Assembly: GCA_015060965.1 (NCBI GenBank) | Contig: SUXN01000002.1 | Location: forward strand, 1-64,000 | Direction: 5' to 3' | DNA: 64,000 bases | Source of the DNA: Bacteroidales bacterium | Lineage (GTDB): Bacteria > Bacteroidota > Bacteroidia > Bacteroidales > Bacteroidaceae | Shown: piece after piece, positions 33,668 through 41,941 of the stretch | Layout: each line of letters opens with the position of its first letter | How positions within the stretch are numbered: the stretch's first letter is position 1 | Made by a program: the position numbers and the translations under genes | The notes under the pieces: generated by a model | What the model saw: only the letters and a program-made list of their open reading frames with translations | Databases searched by the model: none | Told to the model about the DNA's origin: nothing

Positions 33668-36600
33668 TTAAAGTCCAAGACTCAAACCTATAGAATAGAT
33701 TCTCGGCTGTATGCTGTAGCCCAACTCGGGGTCATAGCCTTTCCAGTCGTCGCTCGCAATCACGAACAGGTTGTTTATGTTCGCGCTGAGCTGTATGCGT
33801 GAAAGGCCTATCTTCTGGCAGAATGTGCGTGGTACACTGTATGACAATGACAACTGTGTACAACGCAGGAATGATGCACTGGCTACCCTCACGTCAGACT
33901 GCGCCCACATTGAGTAGATGTTGTCATACAGACCGTTTGGCAGATTCAGGTTGTAGAGGTCCCGTACTGATGTGTACAGGCCGGGAATGTTTGTATGTGC
34001 CTCATCGCCAGGCTCTTTCCAACGGTCGTTCAGCTCTTTGGAGAGGTTGCTGAAGATGTCCGGCATCTTGCCGTATGTGAATGTAGAGTAGGGGTTGGGC
34101 AGGCGCTTCTTGGCTCCTAATGCAACCGCAAAGTCCATTCCTATGTTGAAGTTCTTCCAACGCAGACGTGTGTTGAAACCGCCCGAGAAATCCGGCTCGC
34201 TCGGTCCCGAGTAGACAAGGAATGTCGTCGGGTCTACACTGCCGTTGCCCTCCACTGCGTCATAGGTGGCATTCTCGAATGTGGGATAACCGTTCTTGCC
34301 GTCAAGTCCGGTGAACTTGTATGACCAGAACGCTGATAGCGGATAACCCTTCTTGAGCGGGCGGTCACTGCTGCCGTTGAGAAAGTCGGTGTGTGTCAGT
34401 TCATCGGCCTTTGCTGTGCGGTCATCGCTTGACGACTCGTTCCAGTTCTTGCCGGCATTGACACCGATGGTCCACGCGATGTCGTTGGTACGTATCGGGG
34501 TGAAGTTGAGCGTAACCTCAAGACCGCTGTTGCTGATGAGACCACCGTTCAAAGGCATTGTCGCCATACCGTACTCCTGTGCAATGTCTTGTCTTATAAT
34601 GGCATTGGAGTTACGGCGATAATACTCGAAGTTCATTGTAATACCGAACAGGGCAAGGTCAACGCCAAGGTTGAGTGACTTTGTGCGCTCCCACTTGAGC
34701 TGCTTGTTGGGCAAGCTCGAGATGGAAAGGTAATATTCGTTGTAGCTCTGCAGGAGTCCCTGATAGCGTACAATCATCTCCGGGCTCAATGTGTTCACCA
34801 CATTACCCTGGATACCGTATGATGCACGCAGGTTCAGCTGGTCGAGCCAGTGTACATGTTCCATCATGAACGGTTCCTGTGCGATCTTCCATGATGCACC
34901 GAATGACCATGTGGGGTCGAACTGCTTGTTCACGTCCTGACCGAAACGGTTCGATGCATCGGAACGCACGTTGACGTTGATGACGTAACGGTTCTTGAAC
35001 GCGTAGGCAACTGTTGCAAAGAACGACATATAGTTTGTTGTGGTCGACATCTTGTTCCATGCTCCGTTGTAGAGCTGTGCGAGTGCTCCCCAACCGATGG
35101 TTACATCGCTGCCGATGGGCTTGAAGTTCTCGGGCAGGGTAGGTGACACAAGGATTGAACCGCGCTCTGGTACATAACCCCAAACCGTGTTACCCTCACT
35201 TGTGCTTTCGCTTGAACGAATCTCCATACCCAACATTGCGTTCAGGCGGTGGTTCTCGTTGAACTCCTTGCTGAACAGCAGACGGTGGGATGTGCTGTAA
35301 GACACACCCTGTGAATTGGCCTGGTTGAGCACACCGCCGTATGGCATCAGGGCGGCGTTGAAACGGTCCGAGCCGGCTTTCTCCGTGCCGTAGGCGTATC
35401 CGCGGTAGAGCTGTTCAACCCTTGAGGTTTTCTCGCCGGCATAGCTCTCGCTCTTGTTGTTTGTCACTGACATGCTGGCTGTACCCTGATAGGTGAGCCA
35501 CTTGAGAATCTTGTACGATACGTTTATCGACGCGTTGAAGTTTGTTCCGCGGTTGAACGAGAAACTGTTCTCCATCTCGTTGAATATGTTGTATGAGTAC
35601 TGGTTCTTGCCTCCAAGCAACGTGTTGTACTGGTATGTGTAATACTTCGAGTAGAATGCGCGGTCGCCGTTCTCTTCGAATGCGGGTATGGCACGGCTGG
35701 TGTTCATCGCGTATGTGTAGGGGTTCACGCCTGCACCGTAACCGTCGGCGTCGCGTACACTACCGTTTAATTGTGCATTGATGCTAAGCTTCTCGTTGAT
35801 GTTGCTGTTGATGCTCAGACGTGCGGTAATCTGGTCGTTCTCGTTGCCGACCTCATATCCCTTGTTGTTCTGGTAGCCAACGGATGCATTGTAGGTGTAC
35901 TTGTCAGTACCGCCGGAGATACTCAGGTTGTGGCTCTGGCTCACAGAGTTGCGTGTGAGCAGGTCGAACCAGTCGGTGTTCACGGTCTCAAGGCGCTGTA
36001 GGTATCTTGAGAACTCATCCTCGGTTATCATGCGCTTGTTGAACATTGCCATCAGACCCTCGTATGTGTATATCTGCGGCAATGGCTCGCTCTGGTAGCG
36101 TACACCTGCTTCATATGCTTCTTTGCTGAACTGGATGCGCTCGTATGAGTTCATGAAATCATACATGTCGTATGTCGGGCGCTCCCTTACCGACACGTTG
36201 GTGTTGTAGTTGACACTCACACGGCCCGGTGTACCCTTCTTTGTGGTGACTACGATGACACCGTTCGATGCCTTTGAACCGTAAATGGCTGTTGCAGATG
36301 CGTCCTTGAGCACGGTGATGTTGTCAATGTCCTGCGGGTTCAACCAAGAAATCTGGTTGCCTATAAGCTCCCTCATGTCAGAGGTGATGGCAGAACTCAT
36401 ATCAATTGATAGCGGGTCCTCCTGAATCACTCCGTCAACCACCCACAGAGGGTCACTGTTACCCAGAATTGTCGATGTACCGCGGATGGTAATCTTAGGT
36501 GATGCACCCACACGTGCCGAGGTGTTTACCACAGACATACCGGCAACCTTTCCCTGTAGCATCTGGTCAATGCTCTGGTATGCGGGCATCATGATGTCGT

Positions 36601-37027
36601 CGGCCTTTACCGTGGTGAACGCACCTACCATGTCCTTGCGTGGCAAGCGGTTATAACCGTCCTCCACGATGGTTACGTCTGCAAGCATGGTCTCGTCGGT
36701 CTTGAGTACTATCTCGATAGGCTTCTTGATAACCTCGGGAGTCAGTTTCACTCTCACGGTCTTTGTACCTATGTAACTCACTACAAGTTCGTTGTCGCCG
36801 CCGCTGAGGTTTGCCTCAATGGAGAACTCTCCGTAAAGGTTTGTGTTTGCACCTCTCGCAATCTTTTTATTGTTCATTACCGCAATGCTTGCTGCGGGTA
36901 ATGGATCGCCGAACTCATCGGTGACAACACCTGTTATGCCTGTACCTTTCTGTGCAAATGCAGGGATTGTGCATAAGAAGCACAGTAATAGGCATAATGT
37001 GTTGATTGTCAACTGCTTGAATTTCAT
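33668..37027 (-). CDS. SusC/RagA-family TonB-dependent outer-membrane transporter
   Basis: 1,119-residue outer-membrane transporter. Order: signal peptide (to about residue 25), a carboxypeptidase-regulatory-like domain (TGITGVVTDEFGDPLPAASI... about 28-115), a plug domain with the SusC-type signature (DQMLQGKVAGMSVV, ITIRGTSTILGNSDPLWVVDGVIQ, VLKDASATAIYGSKASNGVIVVTTKKG), and a 22-strand beta-barrel to the C-terminus, which ends in the usual aromatic-hydrophobic strand. It pairs with SusD and is driven by TonB/ExbBD; a TonB protein gene is at 49.9 kb. First gene of the operon SusC-SusD-metallopeptidase-like-TlpA-like-thioredoxin, with a near-consensus -7 box at 37067-37074. No sigma/anti-sigma pair adjoins. 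Confidence 0.95.
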   Translation of the reverse strand: MKFKQLTINTLCLLLCFLCTIPAFAQKGTGITGVVTDEFGDPLPAASIAVMNNKKIARGANTNLYGEFSIEANLSGGDNELVVSYIGTKTVRVKLTPEVIKKPIEIVLKTDETMLADVTIVEDGYNRLPRKDMVGAFTTVKADDIMMPAYQSIDQMLQGKVAGMSVVNTSARVGASPKITIRGTSTILGNSDPLWVVDGVIQEDPLSIDMSSAITSDMRELIGNQISWLNPQDIDNITVLKDASATAIYGSKASNGVIVVTTKKGTPGRVSVNYNTNVSVRERPTYDMYDFMNSYERIQFSKEAYEAGVRYQSEPLPQIYTYEGLMAMFNKRMITEDEFSRYLQRLETVNTDWFDLLTRNSVSQSHNLSISGGTDKYTYNASVGYQNNKGYEVGNENDQITARLSINSNINEKLSINAQLNGSVRDADGYGAGVNPYTYAMNTSRAIPAFEENGDRAFYSKYYTYQYNTLLGGKNQYSYNIFNEMENSFSFNRGTNFNASINVSYKILKWLTYQGTASMSVTNNKSESYAGEKTSRVEQLYRGYAYGTEKAGSDRFNAALMPYGGVLNQANSQGVSYSTSHRLLFSKEFNENHRLNAMLGMEIRSSESTSEGNTVWGYVPERGSILVSPTLPENFKPIGSDVTIGWGALAQLYNGAWNKMSTTTNYMSFFATVAYAFKNRYVINVNVRSDASNRFGQDVNKQFDPTWSFGASWKIAQEPFMMEHVHWLDQLNLRASYGIQGNVVNTLSPEMIVRYQGLLQSYNEYYLSISSLPNKQLKWERTKSLNLGVDLALFGITMNFEYYRRNSNAIIRQDIAQEYGMATMPLNGGLISNSGLEVTLNFTPIRTNDIAWTIGVNAGKNWNESSSDDRTAKADELTHTDFLNGSSDRPLKKGYPLSAFWSYKFTGLDGKNGYPTFENATYDAVEGNGSVDPTTFLVYSGPSEPDFSGGFNTRLRWKNFNIGMDFAVALGAKKRLPNPYSTFTYGKMPDIFSNLSKELNDRWKEPGDEAHTNIPGLYTSVRDLYNLNLPNGLYDNIYSMWAQSDVRVASASFLRCTQLSLSYSVPRTFCQKIGLSRIQLSANINNLFVIASDDWKGYDPELGYSIQPRIYSIGLSLGL

Positions 37028-37066
37028 AACAATAGTTGTTGATGTTTTTTGTCGCTATTTGAATTG

Positions 37067-37074
37067 CTAAAGTA
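37067..37074 (-). promoter_or_regulatory. -7 box (TACTTTAG) upstream of SusC
   Basis: 7 of 8 match to TAnnTTTG, about 40 bases before the SusC ATG; no -33 match at normal spacing. A regulated promoter would fit. Confidence 0.35.
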
Positions 37075-37106
37075 AGGTTTTTTTCTCAAAAACTGTCAGC
37101 AAACGT

Positions 37107-37154
37107 AAAAAAAAATAAAACCCGGCCAACGTTTTTGTCGTAAATGGCCAGGTT
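37107..37154 (-). terminator. Terminator of the ksgA-mgtE-hydrolase operon
   Basis: Stem 37119-37128 with 37145-37154 (one mismatch) is followed on the minus strand by a long T-rich run (37107-37120). It lies 29 bases after the stop at 37184. Confidence 0.75.
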
Positions 37155-37183
37155 CTGTTGAAAATATGCTATTGAGGCAAAAA

Positions 37184-38383
37184 TCAGTCAAGTTCAATCT
37201 CCATTATGCACGGGAATGCATAGCTTCTGTCGCCACTCTGTGTGAGCGAATTGTAAATGTTCGCGATTGTACGTTTGAGTTTCTTGCTCTTGACTTTCTT
37301 GCCTTTGTAGTATACCTTGACTTTCTTGTCGAGATCCAACATGTTGTCGTTGAGCCGGATTGTCAGCCTTGAGTAGTCGCAATGCTCTATGTTGATGCTG
37401 TTGCCGTTGACACTTGCGATTACGGTGCTTCCGTGGCGCAACTCGTCGGCAGGTGCCGAAAGCCAGTAGAAATGCTCGCGCAACACCTCTTCCTGTCTCC
37501 ATACAACCTTTTTGGGGTATGGGTTCCTGCGGTATTGTGACATCCATCCTATGGCATCGGCGTCAGCGCGGTCCATCCAGTGTCCCTTGCCCTCGATTAT
37601 GTTGGTGCTGTGGATATATTTCCCGGGGTTGGCAGTCTCCAGTGAATCCATCACTGCTCCTTTCTCCTTTGCGAGTCTGTTACGGTCGTATGCGGCATCG
37701 TGCTCTCCCATCCAGATTGAGAACGGTACGTTCAACAGGTTTACCTGTGATGCATTGCCCGGATGCCCGGCCATCATTGAAGCTGCGGCCCATTTGTCGG
37801 CCATGCGCGGAGCCATACGCCATACGCCGTCACCTCCGGCTGAGTAGCCCATAAGGTAAACTTTATTGGGGTTGACGCCTTCAAATACCACGCAGCAACG
37901 GATGAGCTTCTCGAACAGCTCGTCAAGTCCCTTGCGGTGCCACATGTTCCAGGTGTTCCACGGTGCGCGAGGTGCTACATATACACCTTCGGGCAGTTCG
38001 TACAGGTAGATCTGGTTCATCCACTGCTCGTCATTAACCTCTTTGGGGCACTCGCCGCCTCCGTGCATGGAGATGTAAAGGCTGCGTCCGTCGCGTGGGA
38101 ACATGCCGAAAGTGCGTATGGCGCAAGCCAACTGCAGGGTGTCATGGGTGAGAATCATTTTTCCCCACTCTCCCTTCAACTCCCGAACCTGTTCCTGCAG
38201 CCACAGAGAGTCGATGATGATTGCAGCCTCTTCGGCCTCTTTCTTGTCAAGTTTCTTGTTCGCGAATTTCTGTTTTGCGAGTTCTCCTTTGCCGTTCTTT
38301 AGCCATGTCTTGAACGCGTCGGTCTGTGCAAAAGAAACGGCCGAAATAAGTACGGCCGTTATGAGTGTGAATACTCTTTTCAT
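37184..38383 (-). CDS. Secreted alpha/beta-hydrolase (esterase-like)
   Basis: 399-residue exported protein (signal peptide to about residue 19) with an alpha/beta-hydrolase fold related to PHB depolymerase or feruloyl-esterase-type enzymes. The catalytic triad can be read: Ser181 in GYSAGGDG (179-186), an acid at Asp229 in MGEHDA and His268 in GKGHWMD. SLYISMHGGGECP (about 101-113) supplies the oxyanion hole. A C-terminal domain of about 90 residues of beta-structure (STVIASVNGNSINIEHCDYSRLTIRLNDNMLDLD) may bind ligand or the surface. Substrate is unknown. Last gene of the operon with ksgA and mgtE, 26 bases after mgtE. Confidence 0.75.
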   Translation of the reverse strand: MKRVFTLITAVLISAVSFAQTDAFKTWLKNGKGELAKQKFANKKLDKKEAEEAAIIIDSLWLQEQVRELKGEWGKMILTHDTLQLACAIRTFGMFPRDGRSLYISMHGGGECPKEVNDEQWMNQIYLYELPEGVYVAPRAPWNTWNMWHRKGLDELFEKLIRCCVVFEGVNPNKVYLMGYSAGGDGVWRMAPRMADKWAAASMMAGHPGNASQVNLLNVPFSIWMGEHDAAYDRNRLAKEKGAVMDSLETANPGKYIHSTNIIEGKGHWMDRADADAIGWMSQYRRNPYPKKVVWRQEEVLREHFYWLSAPADELRHGSTVIASVNGNSINIEHCDYSRLTIRLNDNMLDLDKKVKVYYKGKKVKSKKLKRTIANIYNSLTQSGDRSYAFPCIMEIELD

Positions 38384-38409
38384 TTTGTCTGTTGTAAAAA
38401 CAATTTACC

Positions 38410-39762
38410 TTATATCATTATTTTACTCAATATCATTGAAATTATCATATAGAACGTCATACCGCTGAGGTCGTTGATGATCTGTATGAACGGTCCTGTT
38501 GCCACAGCCGGGTTTATGTCCATCCTCTCCAGAACCATTGGAATCATTGTTCCGAAAGAGGATGCGAAAAGCACGACAATGAACAGACTTATGGGCACAG
38601 CAAGTGTCACGATGTCAAAAGCCCCGTAGATGAAGAAATTGTACATATACACCATCAACGAGAGTATAGTGGCGTTGACAATCGCAACCACAAGCTCCTT
38701 GAGTATGTGCCTGAATATGTGTTGAGAGTTCAATGAGTTGTTGGCAAGTCCCTGGACGGCAATGGCCGAGGACTGTGTGCCCACGTTACCTCCCATACCG
38801 GCAAGCAACGGGATGAACAGCGCCATTTCGGGGTGCGAGCCCAGTGTGTTGGTAAAGCAGTTCAGCAGGATTGATGAACCGATACCTCCCAACATTCCTA
38901 TAATAAGCCACGGCAAGCGTGCTTTTGTCTGAACGAACACGCTGTCGCTTGTTTCGACGTCTTGGGTAAGACCGGCGGTCAACTGCTGGTCGTGCTCTGT
39001 CTGTTCACGTACCTCATCCATGATATCGTCGACGGTAATCTGTCCCACAAGGCGGTTGATCTTGTCAACGACGGGTATTGCCACGAGGTTGTACTTCTCG
39101 ATGAGCATTGTTACCTCATCGATGGGGGTATCCACGTCAACGCTTACCACCTTCTTGTTCATGACGTGCTTCACCTTCGATACCGACGGGCTTGTGATCA
39201 TCTTGGTGAGCGGGAACAGTCCGCAGAGCCTCTCGTCGTCATCCACTACATAGACATAATATATGTCGTCGAGTTCCTCGGCCTGCTGGCGCATCTCCTT
39301 CAAGCACTCCGGCATACTCCAATTCTCGTTCACGACCACCATCTCGGTACTCATGAGACCACCGGCTGTGTCCTCGTCATATTGCAGAAGGTCTACGATG
39401 TCGCCGGCCTGCTCAATGTCCTTGATATGCAAGAGGACCTCTTCCTGCTTCTCCTCGTCCATATCACGGATAATCTCCACGGCGTCGTCGGTATCCATGT
39501 AGTTGACGAAGCGCTTGGCGATGGCCTCCGACGGGAGTTCTTCCAGAAGCTCGTTACGGATATCCTCATCCATCTCGGTGAGGGCGTCGGCGGCCTTCTC
39601 GTTGTCAAGCTGCCTATAGAGGAAACGGGCCTCCTCAATGTCAAGCTCAAGGCAGATTTCGGCAATGTCGGCCGGGTGAAGCTTTGATATCTTCTCCTGC
39701 AGCAACACCGATTCTTTCTTTTCGATGAGCTCCTTTATGTAGTTGATGAATTCTAATGTCAT
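38410..39762 (-). CDS. mgtE: Magnesium transporter MgtE
   Basis: 450-residue Mg2+ channel of the MgtE family. Order: N-terminal superhelical acidic domain (LHPADIAEICLELDIEEARFLYRQL; DAVEIIRDMDEEKQEEVL), two CBS domains (about 130-250; LMSTEMVVVNENWSMPECL, VMNKKVVSVDVDTPIDEVTMLIEKYNLVAIPVVD), a connecting plug helix and five transmembrane helices that include GGNVGTQSSAIAVQGLA and SFGTMIPMVLERMDINPAVATGPFIQIINDLSG. The cytosolic N and CBS domains close the channel when internal Mg2+ is high. The start ATG is 11 bases downstream of ksgA and the gene is followed by a hydrolase gene. Call is secure. Confidence 0.95.
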   Translation of the reverse strand: MTLEFINYIKELIEKKESVLLQEKISKLHPADIAEICLELDIEEARFLYRQLDNEKAADALTEMDEDIRNELLEELPSEAIAKRFVNYMDTDDAVEIIRDMDEEKQEEVLLHIKDIEQAGDIVDLLQYDEDTAGGLMSTEMVVVNENWSMPECLKEMRQQAEELDDIYYVYVVDDDERLCGLFPLTKMITSPSVSKVKHVMNKKVVSVDVDTPIDEVTMLIEKYNLVAIPVVDKINRLVGQITVDDIMDEVREQTEHDQQLTAGLTQDVETSDSVFVQTKARLPWLIIGMLGGIGSSILLNCFTNTLGSHPEMALFIPLLAGMGGNVGTQSSAIAVQGLANNSLNSQHIFRHILKELVVAIVNATILSLMVYMYNFFIYGAFDIVTLAVPISLFIVVLFASSFGTMIPMVLERMDINPAVATGPFIQIINDLSGMTFYMIISMILSKIMI

Positions 39763-39773
39763 ATTTTCCTCTG

Positions 39774-40562
39774 CTATTTCGCTAACGCGAGTTCAACCTT
39801 CTGTGTCAAGTCAATGAACTGCTCTATGGACAGCTGCTCGGGGCGTTTTTCAAGAATCGGGTCGCTCAACAGGGGTGACTCCTTGCCGACAATCTGTTGG
39901 ATGGAATTCCTCAGTTTCTTGCGTCGTTGGTTGAAAGTGCCCTTGACAATCTTCCTGAACAGTTCTTCATCGCACTCCATGCACGTTCGTCCGTTGCGTT
40001 TCATCAGTACAACGGCACTCTTGACCTTGGGAGGAGGAGAGAAAACATTTTCGTTTACGGTGAACAGGTACTCTACGTCGTACCACAATTGTATGAATAT
40101 GCTCAAGATCCCGTAGGCTTTTGTGCCGGGCTTTGCAGCCAGGCGTTCGCCCACCTCTTTCTGTATCATACCGCTGCAGTAAGGGATGAACTCCTTGTAA
40201 TCGAGCATCTTGAAGAATATCTGGCTTGAAATGTTGTAAGGATAGTTTCCGATGAGCATGAACTGTCCGCCGTCGAAAAGACGGTCGAGGTGCATCTTGA
40301 GGAAGTCATCGGGGATGATGTTCTCCTCCTGCAGCTCCGGAAGGTTCTTGCACAGGTAGCTTACCGACTCCTCATCAATCTCCACAACCTTCAACGGGCG
40401 TTTCTTCTCTAAAAGGAACTGTGTCAGCACGCCCATACCCGGTCCCACTTCAAGGATAGGCAGTGAAGGACAGGTGTCAACGGTATCCGCAATATCCTTT
40501 GCTATGGAAAGGTCAACAAGAAAGTGCTGTCCCAATCTCTTTTTTGCTGTTACTGCTTTCAT
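39774..40562 (-). CDS. rsmA: 16S rRNA (adenine1518/1519-N6)-dimethyltransferase
   Basis: 262-residue S-adenosylmethionine-dependent RNA methyltransferase (KsgA) that dimethylates two adjacent adenines in helix 45 of 16S rRNA during 30S assembly. It has the N-terminal KKRLGQHFLVD, SAM motif I EVGPGMG (residues 38-44), DFLKM, the NYPYNISSQI motif (106-) that flips the target adenine, and a C-terminal helical domain (FNQRRKKLRNSIQQI). Operon head for mgtE and a secreted hydrolase. The 384-base region upstream contains tandem structured repeats and a minus-strand -7 box at 40909-40916, which would give a leader of about 340 bases. Confidence 0.95.
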   Translation of the reverse strand: MKAVTAKKRLGQHFLVDLSIAKDIADTVDTCPSLPILEVGPGMGVLTQFLLEKKRPLKVVEIDEESVSYLCKNLPELQEENIIPDDFLKMHLDRLFDGGQFMLIGNYPYNISSQIFFKMLDYKEFIPYCSGMIQKEVGERLAAKPGTKAYGILSIFIQLWYDVEYLFTVNENVFSPPPKVKSAVVLMKRNGRTCMECDEELFRKIVKGTFNQRRKKLRNSIQQIVGKESPLLSDPILEKRPEQLSIEQFIDLTQKVELALAK

Positions 40563-40623
40563 AGTCGGTGAGCCTGATTTTTTAATTAAATATACTTAAA
40601 AATGAGGTCTTATGTCCAATATA

Positions 40624-40830
40624 TTGTTATCTTTGCGGAAATCCGCGATGACAGCCTGCACTCGCTGTGAAATTATAAACAAGTTATATTTCGCTCGTTT
40701 GTTGCTGTCATTGCGCTAAAGCGCGAAAATAGTCAGCACTCGCTGTGAAATATTGAAACAAGTTTCATATATCTCGCTCGTTTGTTGCTATCTTTGCGGA
40801 AATCCGCGATGATAGTCTTCGCTTGCTGCA
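40624..40830. repeat. Two and a half tandem ~80-bp units with conserved hairpins
   Basis: Units begin at 40628, 40706 and 40789 (third partial). Shared blocks are the ACTCGCTGTGAAAT stretch, AACAAG, and CTCGCTCGTTTGTTGC at the end of each full unit. Each full unit has hairpin 1 (40635-40646 GCGGA-AA-TCCGC; 40713-40724 GCGCT-AA-AGCGC) and hairpin 2 (40674-40688; 40754-40767) with the same AA loops but changed, still complementary stems. Two units begin with TATCTTTG, the Bacteroidota -7 sequence. Confidence 0.75.
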
Positions 40831-40908
40831 TGAGCTGTGGCAGTTGTAAAATACTGCATGATGCCTAAATAACAATCCTGGCGGCCTTTTGTCCCCATCG
40901 GAATGTTG

Positions 40909-40916
40909 CAAAGGTA
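40909..40916 (-). promoter_or_regulatory. -7 box (TACCTTTG), minus strand, ksgA direction
   Basis: Full TAnnTTTG match on the minus strand, oriented towards rsmA. No -33 element at normal spacing. If used, the repeats would be in the 5' leader. Confidence 0.35.
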
Positions 40917-40946
40917 AATAAAACTATTAAAAATGTTTCTAAAGTT

Positions 40947-41930
40947 GTGAAAAAGATTTTCAATAAAACGATAAAAACCGTGCTGCCAATCGTCTTGGGG
41001 ATACTTATCCTGTACATGATTTATGCCGATTTTGATTTCACACAACTTTGGGGCGCTATCTCCGAAATGGACATGACATGGTTCGTGGTGTCAACTTTTT
41101 TCGGTATTATGAGCCACGTCATCAGGGGGTGGCGTTGGAAACTCACTCTTGCGCCGCTTGGTTATTATCCCTCTTCGAATATATGCGTGAACTCCATATT
41201 CGTGGCTTATGCCGCGAATCTTGTTGTGCCACGTGTGGGTGAGGTGTCCCGCTGCGTGGTACTTGAGCAGTATGAGCACGTTCCCTTTGCGCAGTCATTG
41301 GGTACGGTGGTGAGCGAACGCCTTATAGACACTCTTATGGTACTTACAATGACTTTGGTGGCGGTGCTGCTACAGTGGCCGGTCTTCACCCGCTTCTTGA
41401 GCGATGCAGGTTTCGGAAAGTCCGAAAGCCCGTTCTTTGCCTCAATAGGCGGTTGGGCGGTAATTCTGCTTTCATTTGTGGCGATAGTGGTACTGTTGTA
41501 TATGATTCTCCATAAGATGGCATTCTGGAAACGTATAAAGTCGTTCATTGCGAACTTTATCGTCGGAATAATGTCGCTCACCAAAATGAAGAACGGCTGG
41601 CTGTTCCTGCTCGAGACTGTGGGTATATGGTTCTGTTATTTTATGCAGTTCTACCTCTGTGTATTCTGTTTCGGGTTCAGCAGTGACCTCTCCGTTTTGG
41701 CAGGCCTGTTGCTCTTTGTGGCAGGAAGCATTGCGGTGGTGGTGCCTACTCCCAACGGCGCGGGTCCATGGCACTTTGCGATAATAAGCATAATGGTGCT
41801 TTACGGTATAAGCCCAAACAATGCGTCGGTTTTTGCGTTGATAGTTCACAGCACGCAGACGCTGCTTGTAGCGTTGTTGGGACTTTATGCGCTTGTGATG
41901 TTGCAATTCAAGAAATCCATTAACAAATAA
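40947..41930 (+). CDS. UPF0104 / lysylphosphatidylglycerol-synthase-type transmembrane protein
   Basis: 327-residue polytopic membrane protein with seven or eight hydrophobic segments, corresponding to the flippase-like N-terminal part of MprF/AglD-type proteins (UPF0104). Recognisable stretches are TFFGIMSHVIRGWRWKLTL, VNSIFVAYAANLVVPRVGEVSRCVVLEQYEHVPFAQSLGTVVSERLIDTL and the C-terminal VVPTPNGAGPWHFAIISIMVLYGI. The soluble aminoacyl-transferase part of MprF is absent, so lipid flipping or glycolipid handling is more likely than lipid lysinylation. The start is a GTG followed by AAA AAG; no in-frame ATG is nearby. Eleven bases precede pepD, so the two are probably one operon. Confidence 0.8.
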   Translation: MKKIFNKTIKTVLPIVLGILILYMIYADFDFTQLWGAISEMDMTWFVVSTFFGIMSHVIRGWRWKLTLAPLGYYPSSNICVNSIFVAYAANLVVPRVGEVSRCVVLEQYEHVPFAQSLGTVVSERLIDTLMVLTMTLVAVLLQWPVFTRFLSDAGFGKSESPFFASIGGWAVILLSFVAIVVLLYMILHKMAFWKRIKSFIANFIVGIMSLTKMKNGWLFLLETVGIWFCYFMQFYLCVFCFGFSSDLSVLAGLLLFVAGSIAVVVPTPNGAGPWHFAIISIMVLYGISPNNASVFALIVHSTQTLLVALLGLYALVMLQFKKSINK

Positions 41931-41941
41931 AAAGAATAATT

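Larger units (their letters stand above)
40563..40946. other. 384-bp divergent intergenic region with repeats
   Basis: Lies between rsmA (-) and the UPF0104 gene (+). It holds the tandem structured repeats (40624-40830), a minus-strand TACCTTTG box and plus-strand TATCTTTG boxes at 40628 and 40789. I see no convincing gene in it. Confidence 0.6.

Noticed and set aside
36000-37100. Extracytoplasmic sigma/anti-sigma pair regulating SusC
   Set aside because: None is encoded upstream of SusC; the upstream neighbour is the unrelated hydrolase gene.
38962-39687. 241-residue open frame opposite mgtE
   Set aside because: Antisense to the CBS and N domains of a clear MgtE; low-quality composition and no start signal.
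40624-40830. Possible CRISPR array
   Set aside because: Only two and a half units of about 80 bases without unique spacers, and no cas gene nearby.
40788-41045. 85-residue minus-strand frame across the rsmA/UPF0104 divergent region
   Set aside because: Runs antisense into the UPF0104 gene and through the repeat; no start signal and no recognisable family.
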